Of a stretch of 64,000 nucleotides of DNA, positions 15,499-24,715 are shown in pieces. A program made the translations under genes and the position numbers. Within the stretch, counting starts at the first letter, position 1. Every line of letters starts with the position of its first letter. The notes under the pieces were generated by a model, which was not told where the DNA came from, did no database searches, and worked only from the letters and a program-made list of their open reading frames with translations. The stretch spans positions 20,727-84,726 of the forward strand of contig CAWGUU010000022.1 in the NCBI GenBank assembly GCA_963825765.1, given 5' to 3'. This DNA is from CAWGUU01 sp963825765. GTDB taxonomy: Bacteria; Actinomycetota; Acidimicrobiia; Acidimicrobiales; AC-14.

Positions 15499-18180
15499 CT
15501 ACGTCTTCCCGTAGAACACCCGTTCCACCACGTTCCGCGCCCGGCGGGTGACTCGCCGGTACTGCTCGCGCAGCTCGCCGGGCGACACCCCCAGCGACCG
15601 GGCCAGGGGCGCCAGCTGCTCGGGACGGGTCGGCAGCGAGTCGCCGGACGCGCCCTTGACCAGGAACCACCGGTTCCGGGTCCGCTCGAGGAACCGGTAG
15701 GCCTCGGCCAGGACGACCCGGTCCTCGGGAGCGAGGGCGCCGGCGTCATCCAGCTTCTGGAGGGCCTCCATCGTGCCGTTGGCCCGCACGCCGTGCTGGA
15801 GCTGGAGCAGCTGGGCGGTGAACTCGACGTCGGAGAGGGAGCCCCGACCCAGCTTGAGGTGGAACTGGGGGTCGTCGCCCGCCGGGATGCGCTCCCGCTC
15901 GACCCTCGCCTTGATCCGGCGGATCTCCCTCACGTCGTTGTCGTCCAGGCCCTTCCACACGTGGGGCTCGACCACGTCGAGGAAGCGCCCGCCGACGTCG
16001 GCGTCGCCGGCCACGAACCTGGCCCGCAGCAGCGCCTGGCGCTCCCACACCTGGGCCCAACGCTCGTAGTAGGTGGCGTATCCCTCGAGGCTGCGGGCCA
16101 GCGGGCCGTCCTTGCCCTCGGGGCGCAGACCGATGTCGACGGGGTAGATCCTCGTCGAGGGGGTGGTGCCGGCCAGGAACCGCACCAAGGCCTCCGCCAC
16201 CTTCTCGGCGCTGGCGAAGTTCTCGGGCGTGTGGCCGTCGTAGACGAACAGCAGGTCGAGGTCGCTGGCGTAGGAGAGCTCGGACCCGCCGAACCGGCCC
16301 ATGGCGATCACCGCGAAGGGCAGCGTCGGGGCCAGGGCGTCGAGGGCCGCCCGCAGGCAGGCTTCGGCGAGCGTCGTCAGCTGGGCGGCAGTGGCCACCA
16401 CCGGGTCCTCGCCTTCGGTGGTCAGCTCCAGGACGTCGGCCGCCGCGATCCGCAGCTCGTTGCGGCGCTTGAACCGCAGCAGGGCCCGCTGGCGGTCCTC
16501 CACCTCCTCCCGCCAGGCGAGGGCGGTGCCGGCGCCCTGCAGGAGGGCGTCCGGGGAACGGCGGTCGAGGCCGGCGGGCTGACCCAGCACCGGGATCATG
16601 TCGGGATGGTGCTCGAGCGTCTCCGAGAGCAGGCGGCTGGTGCCCAGCAGCCGGCACAGGCGATGAGCGGCCTCGGGGGACTCCCGGAAGGCGATGGCCA
16701 GCTCCCTCGCCTGGGCGTCGCCAGACGCCAGGACCCGGAGTCCGAGCAGTCCGAGGTCGGGATCGGGTGACTCCGACAGCCACTGCAACACGAGGGGCAG
16801 CATCTGCTGCATGAGGCGCGACGAACGGGTCAGCCCCCTCGTCAGCTCCTGCAGGGCGATCCTCGTGCGCTTGGCGTCGGTGAAGCCGAACGCCTCCAGC
16901 CGGGCCGCCACCGCCTCGGGCGACATCAGGGCCCCGCCGCTGGAGGCCGTCAGGGCGTCGAGCAGCGGGCGGAAGAAGAGGTGCTCGTGGATGGACCGCA
17001 CCGCCGCCTGCTGGCGGCGCAGGAAGCCGTTGAGGAGGTCGGCCGCGGTGGCCTCCGGCCCGTCGCGGTAGCCCATGACCCGGGCCAGCCGGTCGCGCCC
17101 GACAAGGTCGCCGGGCGCCGGCAGGGTGTGGACCTGCTGCTCGTGGACCAGCTGCAGCCGGTGCTCGACGGTGCGCAGGAGCCGGTAGGCGACGTCGAGG
17201 GCGCGGGCGTCGCCGGGGTCGACGTAGCCCGACGCGCCCATCTCGGCCAGGGCGTCGAGGGTGGTCGGCGAGCGCAGCGCGGGGTCGGCCCGGCCGTGGA
17301 CCAGTTGCAGAAGCTGCACGGAGAACTCGATGTCGCGGATGCCGCCACGCCCCCGCTTGACCTCCCTGTCCGTGAGCCCCTTGCGGGCCAGGTCGCTCTC
17401 CGCCCTCGCCTTCATCGACCGAACCGCTCGCAGGTCGTCGAGGGTGAAGGGCCGGTCCCACAGCCGGGCCTGGGCCCGCTCCATGAAGGACCTGCCCAGC
17501 TCGGGGTCGCCGGACACCGGCCGGGCCTTGAGCAGGGCCTGGAACTCCCACGTCTGGGCCCAGCGGTCCCAGTAGGCCTCGTAGGACTCGAGCGACCGCA
17601 CCAGCGGGCCGTCGCGGCCCTCGGGGCGGAGGTCGACGTCGACGCGGAAGCTGCCCCGGGCGATCTCGAGGATCTGGCGGGCGGCGCGGTCGTGGGCCTC
17701 CATCTCGCCGACGAAGACGAAGTCGACGTCGCTGGAGTAGTTGAGCTCGCGCCCGCCGAGCTTGCCCATGCCGATGACAGCCAGCCCGGGGGGAGCGCCC
17801 ACCTCCTCGTACGCGGCCTGCAGCACCTCGTCGGCCAGCAGGGCGAGGGCCCGCCCGACGGCGGGGAGGTCGTCGAAGCCCACCAGGTCACGGGCTGCGA
17901 TCCGCAGCAGCTCCAGCCGCTTCCACCGGGCCACGTCGCCGATCTCGGCCAGCACCGGCCGGCGGTCGGGATCGGCCAGCACGTCGAGGGCGAGGGGGTC
18001 TGCCAGGAGCAGCCGGGTGAGCGACCGGCTGGCGGCGGTGACCGCCACCAGCGCCTCCCGGAAGTGGTCGTCCTCCTCCAGCCGGGCGTCCAACCCGGGT
18101 ACCGCCTCCAGCAGCTGCTCGACCGCCACCGACACCGCCGGCGGGGCGGCGGAGCGCTCGATGGCGGTCTGCAGGCTCAT
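15499..18180 (-). CDS. glnE: Bifunctional glutamine synthetase adenylyltransferase/adenylyl-removing enzyme
   Basis: An 893-residue two-lobed enzyme that adds AMP to, or removes it from, glutamine synthetase to match nitrogen supply. Two nucleotidyltransferase domains are clear: ELNYSSDVDFVFVGE near residue 145 (deadenylylating half) and ELSYASDLDLLFVYDG near residue 635 (adenylylating half). Each is followed by a helical domain with the GRGGIRDIEFSVQLLQL and LGRGSLSDVEFTAQLLQLQH signatures. Length is a little short of the usual 950-1,000 residues, with a compact N-terminus. The ATG at 18180 is inferred from the family start; no strong ribosome site is seen. Divergent from nadE. Confidence 0.95.
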   Translation of the reverse strand: MSLQTAIERSAAPPAVSVAVEQLLEAVPGLDARLEEDDHFREALVAVTAASRSLTRLLLADPLALDVLADPDRRPVLAEIGDVARWKRLELLRIAARDLVGFDDLPAVGRALALLADEVLQAAYEEVGAPPGLAVIGMGKLGGRELNYSSDVDFVFVGEMEAHDRAARQILEIARGSFRVDVDLRPEGRDGPLVRSLESYEAYWDRWAQTWEFQALLKARPVSGDPELGRSFMERAQARLWDRPFTLDDLRAVRSMKARAESDLARKGLTDREVKRGRGGIRDIEFSVQLLQLVHGRADPALRSPTTLDALAEMGASGYVDPGDARALDVAYRLLRTVEHRLQLVHEQQVHTLPAPGDLVGRDRLARVMGYRDGPEATAADLLNGFLRRQQAAVRSIHEHLFFRPLLDALTASSGGALMSPEAVAARLEAFGFTDAKRTRIALQELTRGLTRSSRLMQQMLPLVLQWLSESPDPDLGLLGLRVLASGDAQARELAIAFRESPEAAHRLCRLLGTSRLLSETLEHHPDMIPVLGQPAGLDRRSPDALLQGAGTALAWREEVEDRQRALLRFKRRNELRIAAADVLELTTEGEDPVVATAAQLTTLAEACLRAALDALAPTLPFAVIAMGRFGGSELSYASDLDLLFVYDGHTPENFASAEKVAEALVRFLAGTTPSTRIYPVDIGLRPEGKDGPLARSLEGYATYYERWAQVWERQALLRARFVAGDADVGGRFLDVVEPHVWKGLDDNDVREIRRIKARVERERIPAGDDPQFHLKLGRGSLSDVEFTAQLLQLQHGVRANGTMEALQKLDDAGALAPEDRVVLAEAYRFLERTRNRWFLVKGASGDSLPTRPEQLAPLARSLGVSPGELREQYRRVTRRARNVVERVFYGKT

Positions 18181-18316
18181 TGATCCAGCATCCTGTCGGA
18201 TGCCGCACCAATGAGAGACGTGACATCCGGCCTCCGGCCGGACGAAGCGCGCCACATTGGCTCGCTCCACTCGCTCACGAAGCAGCAGTCTGGCAGGGTC
18301 CGGGAGAGGCCCCTTG

Positions 18317-18322
18317 TAACCT
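18317..18322 (+). promoter_or_regulatory. -10 box of probable leaderless nadE promoter
   Basis: TAACCT followed by 5 nt and the GTG at 18328. The 147-bp interval between glnE and nadE holds divergent promoters; nothing else distinctive is seen there apart from a small inverted repeat (CCGGCCTCCGGCCGG) near 18226-18241. Confidence 0.45.
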
Positions 18323-18327
18323 GTGTC

Positions 18328-20052
18328 GTGACCCGCATCCGAGTGGCCGCCTGCCAATTGAACATGGTTGTCGGGGATCTCGACCGCAACCTGGGCCGGA
18401 TCGTCTCCGCCCTGGCGACGGCCGAGGCCCAGGGCTGCGACCTGGCGGTGTTCCCCGAGCTGGCCATCACCGGCTACCCGCCGGAGGACCTGCTGCTCAA
18501 GCCCGGCTTCGTGGCCGACAACCAGTCCGCCCTGCAGAAGCTGGCGGCCCGCACCGGGCGGTGCGCAGCCGTCGTCGGCTTCGTCGACTCGGCCCGCGAC
18601 CTGTACAACGCCGCCGCGGTCTGCGCCGACGGAACGGTCAAGGGCGTCTACCGCAAGCGGCTGCTCCCCAACTACGGCGTGTTCGACGAACAGCGCTACT
18701 TCGTCCCCAGCCCCGACAAGGGCCAGCTGTTCGTGATCGGCGGGGTACGGGTCGGAGTCGTCATCTGCGAGGACGCCTGGTCGCCCGACGGTCCCATCGC
18801 CGACCAGGCGGCCGGCGGCGCCGAGCTCATCGTCAACCTGAACGCCTCGCCGTACCACGCCGGCCGGCTGGTGGAGCGGGAGCGCATGCTGGCCACCCGG
18901 GCCGCCGACGCGTCATGCGGCCTGGTCTACGTGAACCTCGTGGGCGGGCAGGACGAGCTGGTGTTCGACGGAGCGTCCCTGGTGCTCGACCACAACGGCG
19001 AGGTCGTGGCCCGCGCCGGGCAGTTCCACGAGGAGACGCTGGTCGTCGACATCGACGTCAAGCCCGTCTTCCGCAAGCGCCTCCTCGACCCGAGGGGCCG
19101 GGCCTTCGCCGACCCGCTGCCCGAGGTGTTCGTGAGCGGCGAGCCGATCACCAACCGGGACGTCACGGCGCCGCCGTGCGCCGAACCGCTGGGCGCCAGC
19201 CACGAGATCTACGAGGCCCTGGTGCTCGGCACCCGCGACTACCTGGAGAAGAACGGCTTCACCGACGTCGTCGTGGGCCTGTCGGGCGGGGTCGACTCGT
19301 CGCTCGTCGCCACCATCGCCGTCGACGCCCTGGGCGCCAACCACGTCCACGGGGTGGCCATGCCGTCGCGGTTCTCCAGCCCCGACTCGCTCGGCGACGC
19401 CGAGGAGCTGGCCGCCAACCTCGGCATCGACTTCCGGGTCATCCCGATCGAAGCCGCCCACCAGGCCTTCCTCGAGATGCTGGGCCCGTCGTTCACGGGC
19501 CTGGCCGAGGGGCTGGCGGAGGAGAACGTCCAGGCCCGGGTGCGGGGGACGACCCTCATGGGCCTGTCCAACAAGTTCCGCTGGATGGTCCTGGCCACCG
19601 GCAACAAGAGCGAGATGGCTGTCGGCTTCTCGACCCTCTACGGCGACCTGGCCGGCGGGTTCGCGGTCATCAAGGACGTGCTCAAGACCACGGTGTACGA
19701 GCTGTGCCACGATCGCAACCGGCGGGCGGTCGAAGGGGGCCGCCCCGCCCCCATTCCCGACCGGGTCCTCACCAAGCCGCCGTCGGCCGAGCTGCGGCCG
19801 GATCAGCGCGACGACCAGTCGCTGCCCCCCTACGACGAGCTGGATCCGGTCATCGAGGCCTACGTGGAGGGCGACATGACCGCCGCCGACCTGGTGGCGG
19901 CCGGCTTCGACGCCGTCCTGGTGCGCAGCGTGGTGGACCTCGTCGACCGCTCCGAGTACAAGCGCCGCCAGGCCCCGCCGGGCGTGCGGGTCACCACCAA
20001 GGCCTTCGGGAAGGACCGCCGGCTGCCCCTCACGAACGGTTATCGGGGCTGA
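18328..20052 (+). CDS. nadE: Glutamine-dependent NAD+ synthase
   Basis: A 574-residue two-domain enzyme making the last step of NAD: deamido-NAD + ATP + glutamine to NAD. The N-terminal nitrilase-type glutaminase shows its catalytic triad regions: FPELAITGYPPEDLL (Glu), YRKRLLPNYGVFDEQRYF (Lys) and VGVVICEDAW (Cys). The C-terminal synthetase has the pyrophosphatase loop VVGLSGGVDSSLVA near residue 300 and ATGNKSEMAVGFSTLYGD. The GTG at 18328 is chosen because the family starts with RIRVAACQLN and a TAACCT box sits 5 nt upstream; longer in-frame starts exist (18211) but add non-family sequence. Confidence 0.95.
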   Translation: MTRIRVAACQLNMVVGDLDRNLGRIVSALATAEAQGCDLAVFPELAITGYPPEDLLLKPGFVADNQSALQKLAARTGRCAAVVGFVDSARDLYNAAAVCADGTVKGVYRKRLLPNYGVFDEQRYFVPSPDKGQLFVIGGVRVGVVICEDAWSPDGPIADQAAGGAELIVNLNASPYHAGRLVERERMLATRAADASCGLVYVNLVGGQDELVFDGASLVLDHNGEVVARAGQFHEETLVVDIDVKPVFRKRLLDPRGRAFADPLPEVFVSGEPITNRDVTAPPCAEPLGASHEIYEALVLGTRDYLEKNGFTDVVVGLSGGVDSSLVATIAVDALGANHVHGVAMPSRFSSPDSLGDAEELAANLGIDFRVIPIEAAHQAFLEMLGPSFTGLAEGLAEENVQARVRGTTLMGLSNKFRWMVLATGNKSEMAVGFSTLYGDLAGGFAVIKDVLKTTVYELCHDRNRRAVEGGRPAPIPDRVLTKPPSAELRPDQRDDQSLPPYDELDPVIEAYVEGDMTAADLVAAGFDAVLVRSVVDLVDRSEYKRRQAPPGVRVTTKAFGKDRRLPLTNGYRG

Positions 20053-20246
20053 AACAGGGCGTTCTCGGGCGCGACGCAGGTGAAACCGGCCCCCGCGTGG
20101 AACTACGGAGAGTGAGATTTCCAGGCGGAAGGGCTTGACCGCCTGGGTATGGTGAACTAAATGCGGCGCCGGGGAGGGTCGGGCCGGAATCTTCGCGCCT
20201 TCCACGGCGTTCCAATCCATAGCAGTTCGAAGAAGGACGTATCTAC

Positions 20247-21185
<939 letters not shown>

Positions 21186-21232
21186 AGGTACTTCTCCGTA
21201 CATCTCCGCCCGGCTCTGTGCCGTGCTGTGGC

Positions 21233-21324
21233 GGAGGTGGACGGGAATCGAACCCGCCGGACGGGGATCGCCCGTCCCACCCGCTTTGAAGGCGGGGGCT
21301 GCCACCAGGTCAGCTGACACCTCC
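21233..21324 (-). tRNA. selC: tRNA-Sec (anticodon TCA)
   Basis: Read on the minus strand, this 92-nt molecule starts GGAGGTG and ends CACCTCC (acceptor stem). The anticodon arm is CCCGC-CTTCAAA-GCGGG with anticodon TCA, which reads UGA. The variable arm is very long (GGACGGG-CGAT-CCCCGTCC), and the T-arm is CGGG-TTCGATT-CCCG. The long acceptor/variable arm and TCA anticodon match bacterial selenocysteine tRNA rather than suppressor tRNAs. CCA is not encoded. Its 5' 15 nt overlap the 3' end of the broken NACHT gene. selA, selB and selD are not in the window. Confidence 0.88.
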
Positions 21325-23345
21325 GGGTGGCACCGTATCTGCGCGATCCGGGTGCGAGTGGACGGCAGGGTCCTCGCGACCCGGCGTTCGCTCGTCGTAG
21401 ACCTCCGCGAAGTAGTCCCGAAGTTCGAGGTGCACCCAGTGGTACGCGCCTCCGGTCGAAGCCAGGTACAGGTGGTCGCAGCACCAGTCGAGGAACGACA
21501 CCCACCGCCACGGACCGAAGTCGTTCCATCGCAGCCGCACGCGGAAGGCGTAATGGGTGGCTGATGCGCACAGCCCGCAGACGAGCCCGGCCGTCGACCC
21601 GTAGAGGAGCCCGAAGCGCAGCGCGAGATCCGCTCCGCCGAGAAGGAAGCCGGCCAGACGCGAGCGCTGACGCGATCACGAGGCCCGAGACCAACCCGAT
21701 GCGAGCAGAGTCGGAGAGGATCTGGGTGGGGGTGTCCGGTGCGAGGCGGGCTCGGTCCGGTCCGGTGTCCATGAACATGTAGAACGCGCCGGAGATGCCG
21801 AAGAGGAGGCCGCCGATCACTCCGAACGAAAGCCCGGACAGCGACGATCGGGGTCAGCGCCAGACCCGCCGCGGCCATGAGCAGGGCGATAAGCGTGATA
21901 CCGAGTCCTTCCCGGAGACCGTCCCGGAACGACGGCTTGGGCCGCCGATAGACCGGTCCTGTCCACGAGACGAGTCCGAGACCTGCTCCAACTATTGCGG
22001 CGGTGCTCAGTCCAGCGCCGAGCACCAAGGCCTCGAGCCCTGCGCCGCTCCCCAGCACGAAGGCCACCTTCAGCCGAAAGGAACGAGGGCCGGTCCATTC
22101 GTGCAACCACAGCTCGGTTTCGTCGTCAGCTCGCATCCGCGAGCCGAGCCATCCCAGCCAGCGTCGCAGCTGGGCCTCCGAGTACACGGCATCCTCGGGA
22201 ATGCCACCGGCTCGGACGGGGTCGTAGCGATGCGTGTGCATCTGGGTGACGTAGCGCGACCACAGCCGCCCATGGGCAGAAGCCAAGTCGGCTGATGCCA
22301 GGTCATTCGGATCGCCGTCGCTGTAGGCGAGGACGGCGACGCTGACCATCAGCGGGGTCGTCAGCAGCTCGGTGAGCCTCGGCTCGCCCGCCCGCAGCTT
22401 GGCTCGCACCGCGTCCCAGCGGGGTCCCGCAGCAGCCAGATAGCCGTCGATCTCGGCCACCTCGGGGCGCTCGACGATCACCGCCCCGCCGACCGTGAGC
22501 CGATCCTCGAGCGCCCGGTATTCCGCCAGGCGGGAGCACAGCACCAGGGGCCCACCTCGATGGTTCGACCAGAACTCGTTGATCGCCGCCACGCATGCCG
22601 CCCGGTGCTCGGCACCGACCTCGTCCAGCCCGTCCAGCACCGGCATCACCTGGTGGTGGTACACGAGTGAGCGCGCGGTGCTGGGCGGGTACCCGTGCCG
22701 GAGCTGGAACTGCTCGCCCAGCCACTCGAGCAACGGCTTGCGGTCCTTGGCCCACGATGCCAGCGGGAAGAGCTCGGGGATGGGAGCGGCGCCGTCCTGG
22801 CGGGCGTCCTCGAGGAGGTGGCGCATCAGGAGCAGCGCCTGGGTCGTCTTGCCCGAACCCGGCGGCCCGAAAATCCCCAGCTGGCGGCCAGAGTCGGCGT
22901 ACGCCTGCTCGAGTGAGACCAGGAGGCCCCCAGAACCGGGCGTCTGCTGGTAGGCGAGCTTCACCAGGTCGGGACTGTCGCGCAGCCCGAGCTGGATCAG
23001 GGCCACGTGCCCCAACGACCGGTCGAGGCCGTTGGCGATGCGCTGTCGCCAGATGCGATCGATGAGCTCGGTTCGCTGAGCTCCCTCCAGCGGGACCGCT
23101 GGAGGCCCGTCGTCCCGATCGTCCTCTGACTTGTCGTCGGTCGACGCGAAGCGGACGACGAAGCTGGCCGCCACGAGAACCAGGCCGACGCCAGCGAGCA
23201 GGACCTGGCGATGCACTGAGTCGACGACGGGCAACTCGATGTCGAACGCCTTGAAGCCACCGCCGACGACGGCGCCCACGACGCACACGAAGCCCGCGAC
23301 GAAGACGTTTCGCTCCGCTCGCCTCGGGACCAACCGCCGCCGCAT
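21310..23345 (-). pseudogene. NACHT-domain NTPase with membrane segments, two frameshifts
   Basis: A STAND-type NTPase, broken or mis-sequenced. The first frame from ATG 23345 has two N-terminal membrane spans (VAGFVCVVGAVVGGGF; LLAGVGLVLVAASFVV), then NACHT motifs: Walker A IFGPPGSGKTTQALLL, Walker B MPVLDGLDEVG, sensor PLVLCSRLAEYRAL. After AGLALTPIVA the frame must change near 21840 (to SGLSFGVIGGLLFGISGAFY) and again near 21660 (to RLAGFLLGGADLALRFGLLY). The end resembles actinobacterial NACHT proteins (WVSFLDWCCDHLYL, then WVHLELRDYFAEVY). The interval is 2,036 nt, two bases over a multiple of three, so each break fits a one-base insertion. Relatives act in immunity or signalling; the role here is unknown. 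Confidence 0.8.
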
Positions 23346-23351
23346 CGGCCC

Positions 23352-23357
23352 AGCATA
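23352..23357 (-). promoter_or_regulatory. -10 box of leaderless NACHT-gene promoter
   Basis: Reads TATGCT on the minus strand, 6 nt before the ATG at 23345, so the promoter of the broken gene looks intact. Confidence 0.5.
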
Positions 23358-23421
23358 TGGACGTCCTCCGCTCCACGAGCGGGTTCCTCCCTGCCCTGGT
23401 CAAGGGGTTCGTCAATTGAGG

Positions 23422-23450
23422 TTGACGTTGCCCTGCCGTCAACCTAGACT
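23422..23450 (+). promoter_or_regulatory. Consensus promoter of the HTH/Clp-N operon
   Basis: -35 TTGACG at 23422-23427, a 17-bp spacer, -10 TAGACT at 23445-23450, then 6 nt to the ATG at 23457. This is the clearest complete promoter in the window, and the mRNA would be leaderless. Confidence 0.65.
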
Positions 23451-23456
23451 GACGGC

Positions 23457-23693
23457 ATGAGCGGAACCACAGCGACGGAGTTGGCGGCGGCGGCGGCCAG
23501 CCGTGATCCCCGGGTTGGCCTGGGGGCGGTGGCGGCACTGCGCCGTCTCCTCGACAGCCTCGAGGCACTGCAGGTCGGCAACGCCCGAGACCAGGGATGG
23601 TCGTGGCAGCAGATCGCCGGGGTGCTGGGCGTCAGCAAGCAGGCCGTCCACAAGAAGCACGCCGCCGGCGGCCGCGTGCTCGGGGGGCGGTGA
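23457..23693 (+). CDS. Small helix-turn-helix protein
   Basis: A 78-residue protein: helices from about residue 20 (GAVAALRRLLDSLEALQVGN), then a sigma-4/ArsR-like helix-turn-helix at residues about 45-65 (GWSWQQIAGVLGVSKQAVHK). It probably binds DNA and regulates its own operon. Similar small HTH proteins often precede a Clp N-terminal-domain gene in actinobacteria, as here; the two genes overlap by GTGA at 23690. The ATG at 23457 sits 6 nt after a TAGACT -10 box. Confidence 0.78.
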   Translation: MSGTTATELAAAAASRDPRVGLGAVAALRRLLDSLEALQVGNARDQGWSWQQIAGVLGVSKQAVHKKHAAGGRVLGGR

Positions 23694-24398
23694 CCGTGTT
23701 CGAACGATTCACCAAGGACGCACGCCAGGCGGTCATCGACGCCCAGGGCGAGGCTCGTCGCCTCGGGCACCGCTACGTCGGCACCGAGCACATCCTGCTG
23801 GGGCTGCTGGCTGGGGCCGACGGCGTCGCCGCCCGTGTCCTGCGTGACGCCGGGATCGACGCAGCGACGGTGGAGCGGGACGTGCTGCGCATCGTCGGCC
23901 CCGGCCAGGCCAGCCTGGGCCTGGACGCCGACTCCGACACCGATGCCGACGCCGACGCCCTTCGCGTCCTCGGGATCGACCTCGACGCGGTGCGGGAGGC
24001 GGTCGAGTCCCAGTTCGGGCCCGGCGCCCTCGACCTGGCACGGGTCTCGGCGACCGGGTCGGGTCGCCACCGGTTTGGGCTCGGGCTGGGGCTGGGGCGC
24101 CGGCGGTTCCGCCGGCGGCGGCGGGCGTGCCGAGGCCGGGACGGCCCTCCGGGCGCCGGCGCCGGCGCCGGGTCGCGGCGGCGGGCACATCTCGTTCACG
24201 CCCCGGTCGAAGAAGGTGCTCGAGCTGTCCTTGCGGGAGGCACTGGCCCTCCGGCACGGCCACATCGGTACCGAGCACGTCCTGCTGGGGATCATCCGCG
24301 AGGGGGAAGGGCTGGCAGCCGAGATCCTCGTCCTCCACGGCGTGGGGCTCGACGACCTGCGGCGGCGGGTCCTGTCCGCCCTCGACGACGCCGCCTGA
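23690..24398 (+). pseudogene. Clp N-terminal-domain protein with a frameshift in the linker
   Basis: Two Clp_N repeats of the ClpC/ClpA type without an AAA+ engine. Repeat 1 (frame of GTG 23690) has FERFTKDARQAVIDAQGEA and YVGTEHILLGLLAG; repeat 2 has ISFTPRSKKVLELSLREAL and HIGTEHVLLGIIREGEG in another frame, ending at the TGA at 24396-24398. The reading frame must change inside the Gly/Arg-rich linker, roughly 24060-24180. The interval is 709 nt, one base over a multiple of three, fitting a one-base insertion. Stand-alone Clp_N proteins may bind Clp substrates or regulators. It could be a sequencing error, a decaying gene or a programmed shift; the linker has G-rich runs but no classic slippery heptamer. 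Confidence 0.75.
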
Positions 24399-24424
24399 CC
24401 GGTCCCGGCGAACCCAGGTGAGCT

Positions 24425-24466
24425 GGTGACACGCAACCGCGCATGGCGCGGCTGCGTGGCCCCAGG
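24425..24466. repeat. Intergenic palindromic repeat, copy 2 (REP-like)
   Basis: Hairpin at 24430-24458: CACGCA-A-CCGCGC, loop ATG, GCGCGG-C-TGCGTG. It shares the CGCGC-NNG-GCGCG core and a diverged right arm (GGCCCCAGGT) with the copies at 2850, 41170 and 44686. It lies after the Clp-N gene and may stop its transcript. The rest of 24399-24715 holds the 24-residue gene and the tad promoter. Confidence 0.6.
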
Positions 24467-24511
24467 TGCATCGCCGAGCGCCGGCGGGGAGATCCTGTCT
24501 CAGGGGTCCGG

Positions 24512-24517
24512 TAGCCT
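24512..24517 (+). promoter_or_regulatory. -10 box of the 24-residue gene
   Basis: TAGCCT, then 6 nt, then the ATG at 24524; leaderless geometry identical to other genes here. Confidence 0.5.
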
Positions 24518-24523
24518 GGCCGA

Positions 24524-24598
24524 ATGAAGAAGCTCATCCTCCTCGCGGTTCTGGCCGCGCTCGGCGTGATCGCCGCCCGGAAGATCCGCGCCACCTAG
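24524..24598 (+). CDS. 24-residue single-span membrane peptide
   Basis: A tiny gene, ATG 24524 to TAG 24596-24598. It has a MKK start, hydrophobic LILLAVLAALGVIAA, and a basic RKIRAT tail, which makes a one-span membrane peptide. It is supported by the leaderless TAGCCT-N6-ATG layout directly upstream and by its clean positive-inside topology. It resembles in style the small DLW-39-type proteins of actinobacteria but lacks their C-terminal part. No function can be assigned. It could be chance; conservation in relatives would decide. Confidence 0.5.
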   Translation: MKKLILLAVLAALGVIAARKIRAT

Positions 24599-24632
24599 CC
24601 TCGATTCGGCGGAAATCCGTCGCCGGCAGGCC

Positions 24633-24662
24633 TTGCCTGGGCGGTGTCGGCCACCCTATAGT
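24633..24662 (+). promoter_or_regulatory. Promoter of the tad operon
   Basis: TTGCCT (24633-24638), an 18-bp spacer and TATAGT (24657-24662), about 50 bp before tadZ. Unlike most promoters here it leaves a leader with a ribosome site (GGGGGGA). Confidence 0.5.
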
Positions 24663-24715
24663 TCTTCCCCGATCCCTTCCCCGAGGTTTCTGTCGTCGCG
24701 TCCCCGGGGGGATCG

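Noticed and set aside
21640..24180. Selenocysteine read-through explaining the broken genes
   Set aside because: The breaks require frame changes, not reading through an in-frame TGA.
23457..24398. Toxin-antitoxin pair
   Set aside because: The second gene has two Clp_N repeats, not a toxin fold; HTH plus Clp_N is a known pairing.
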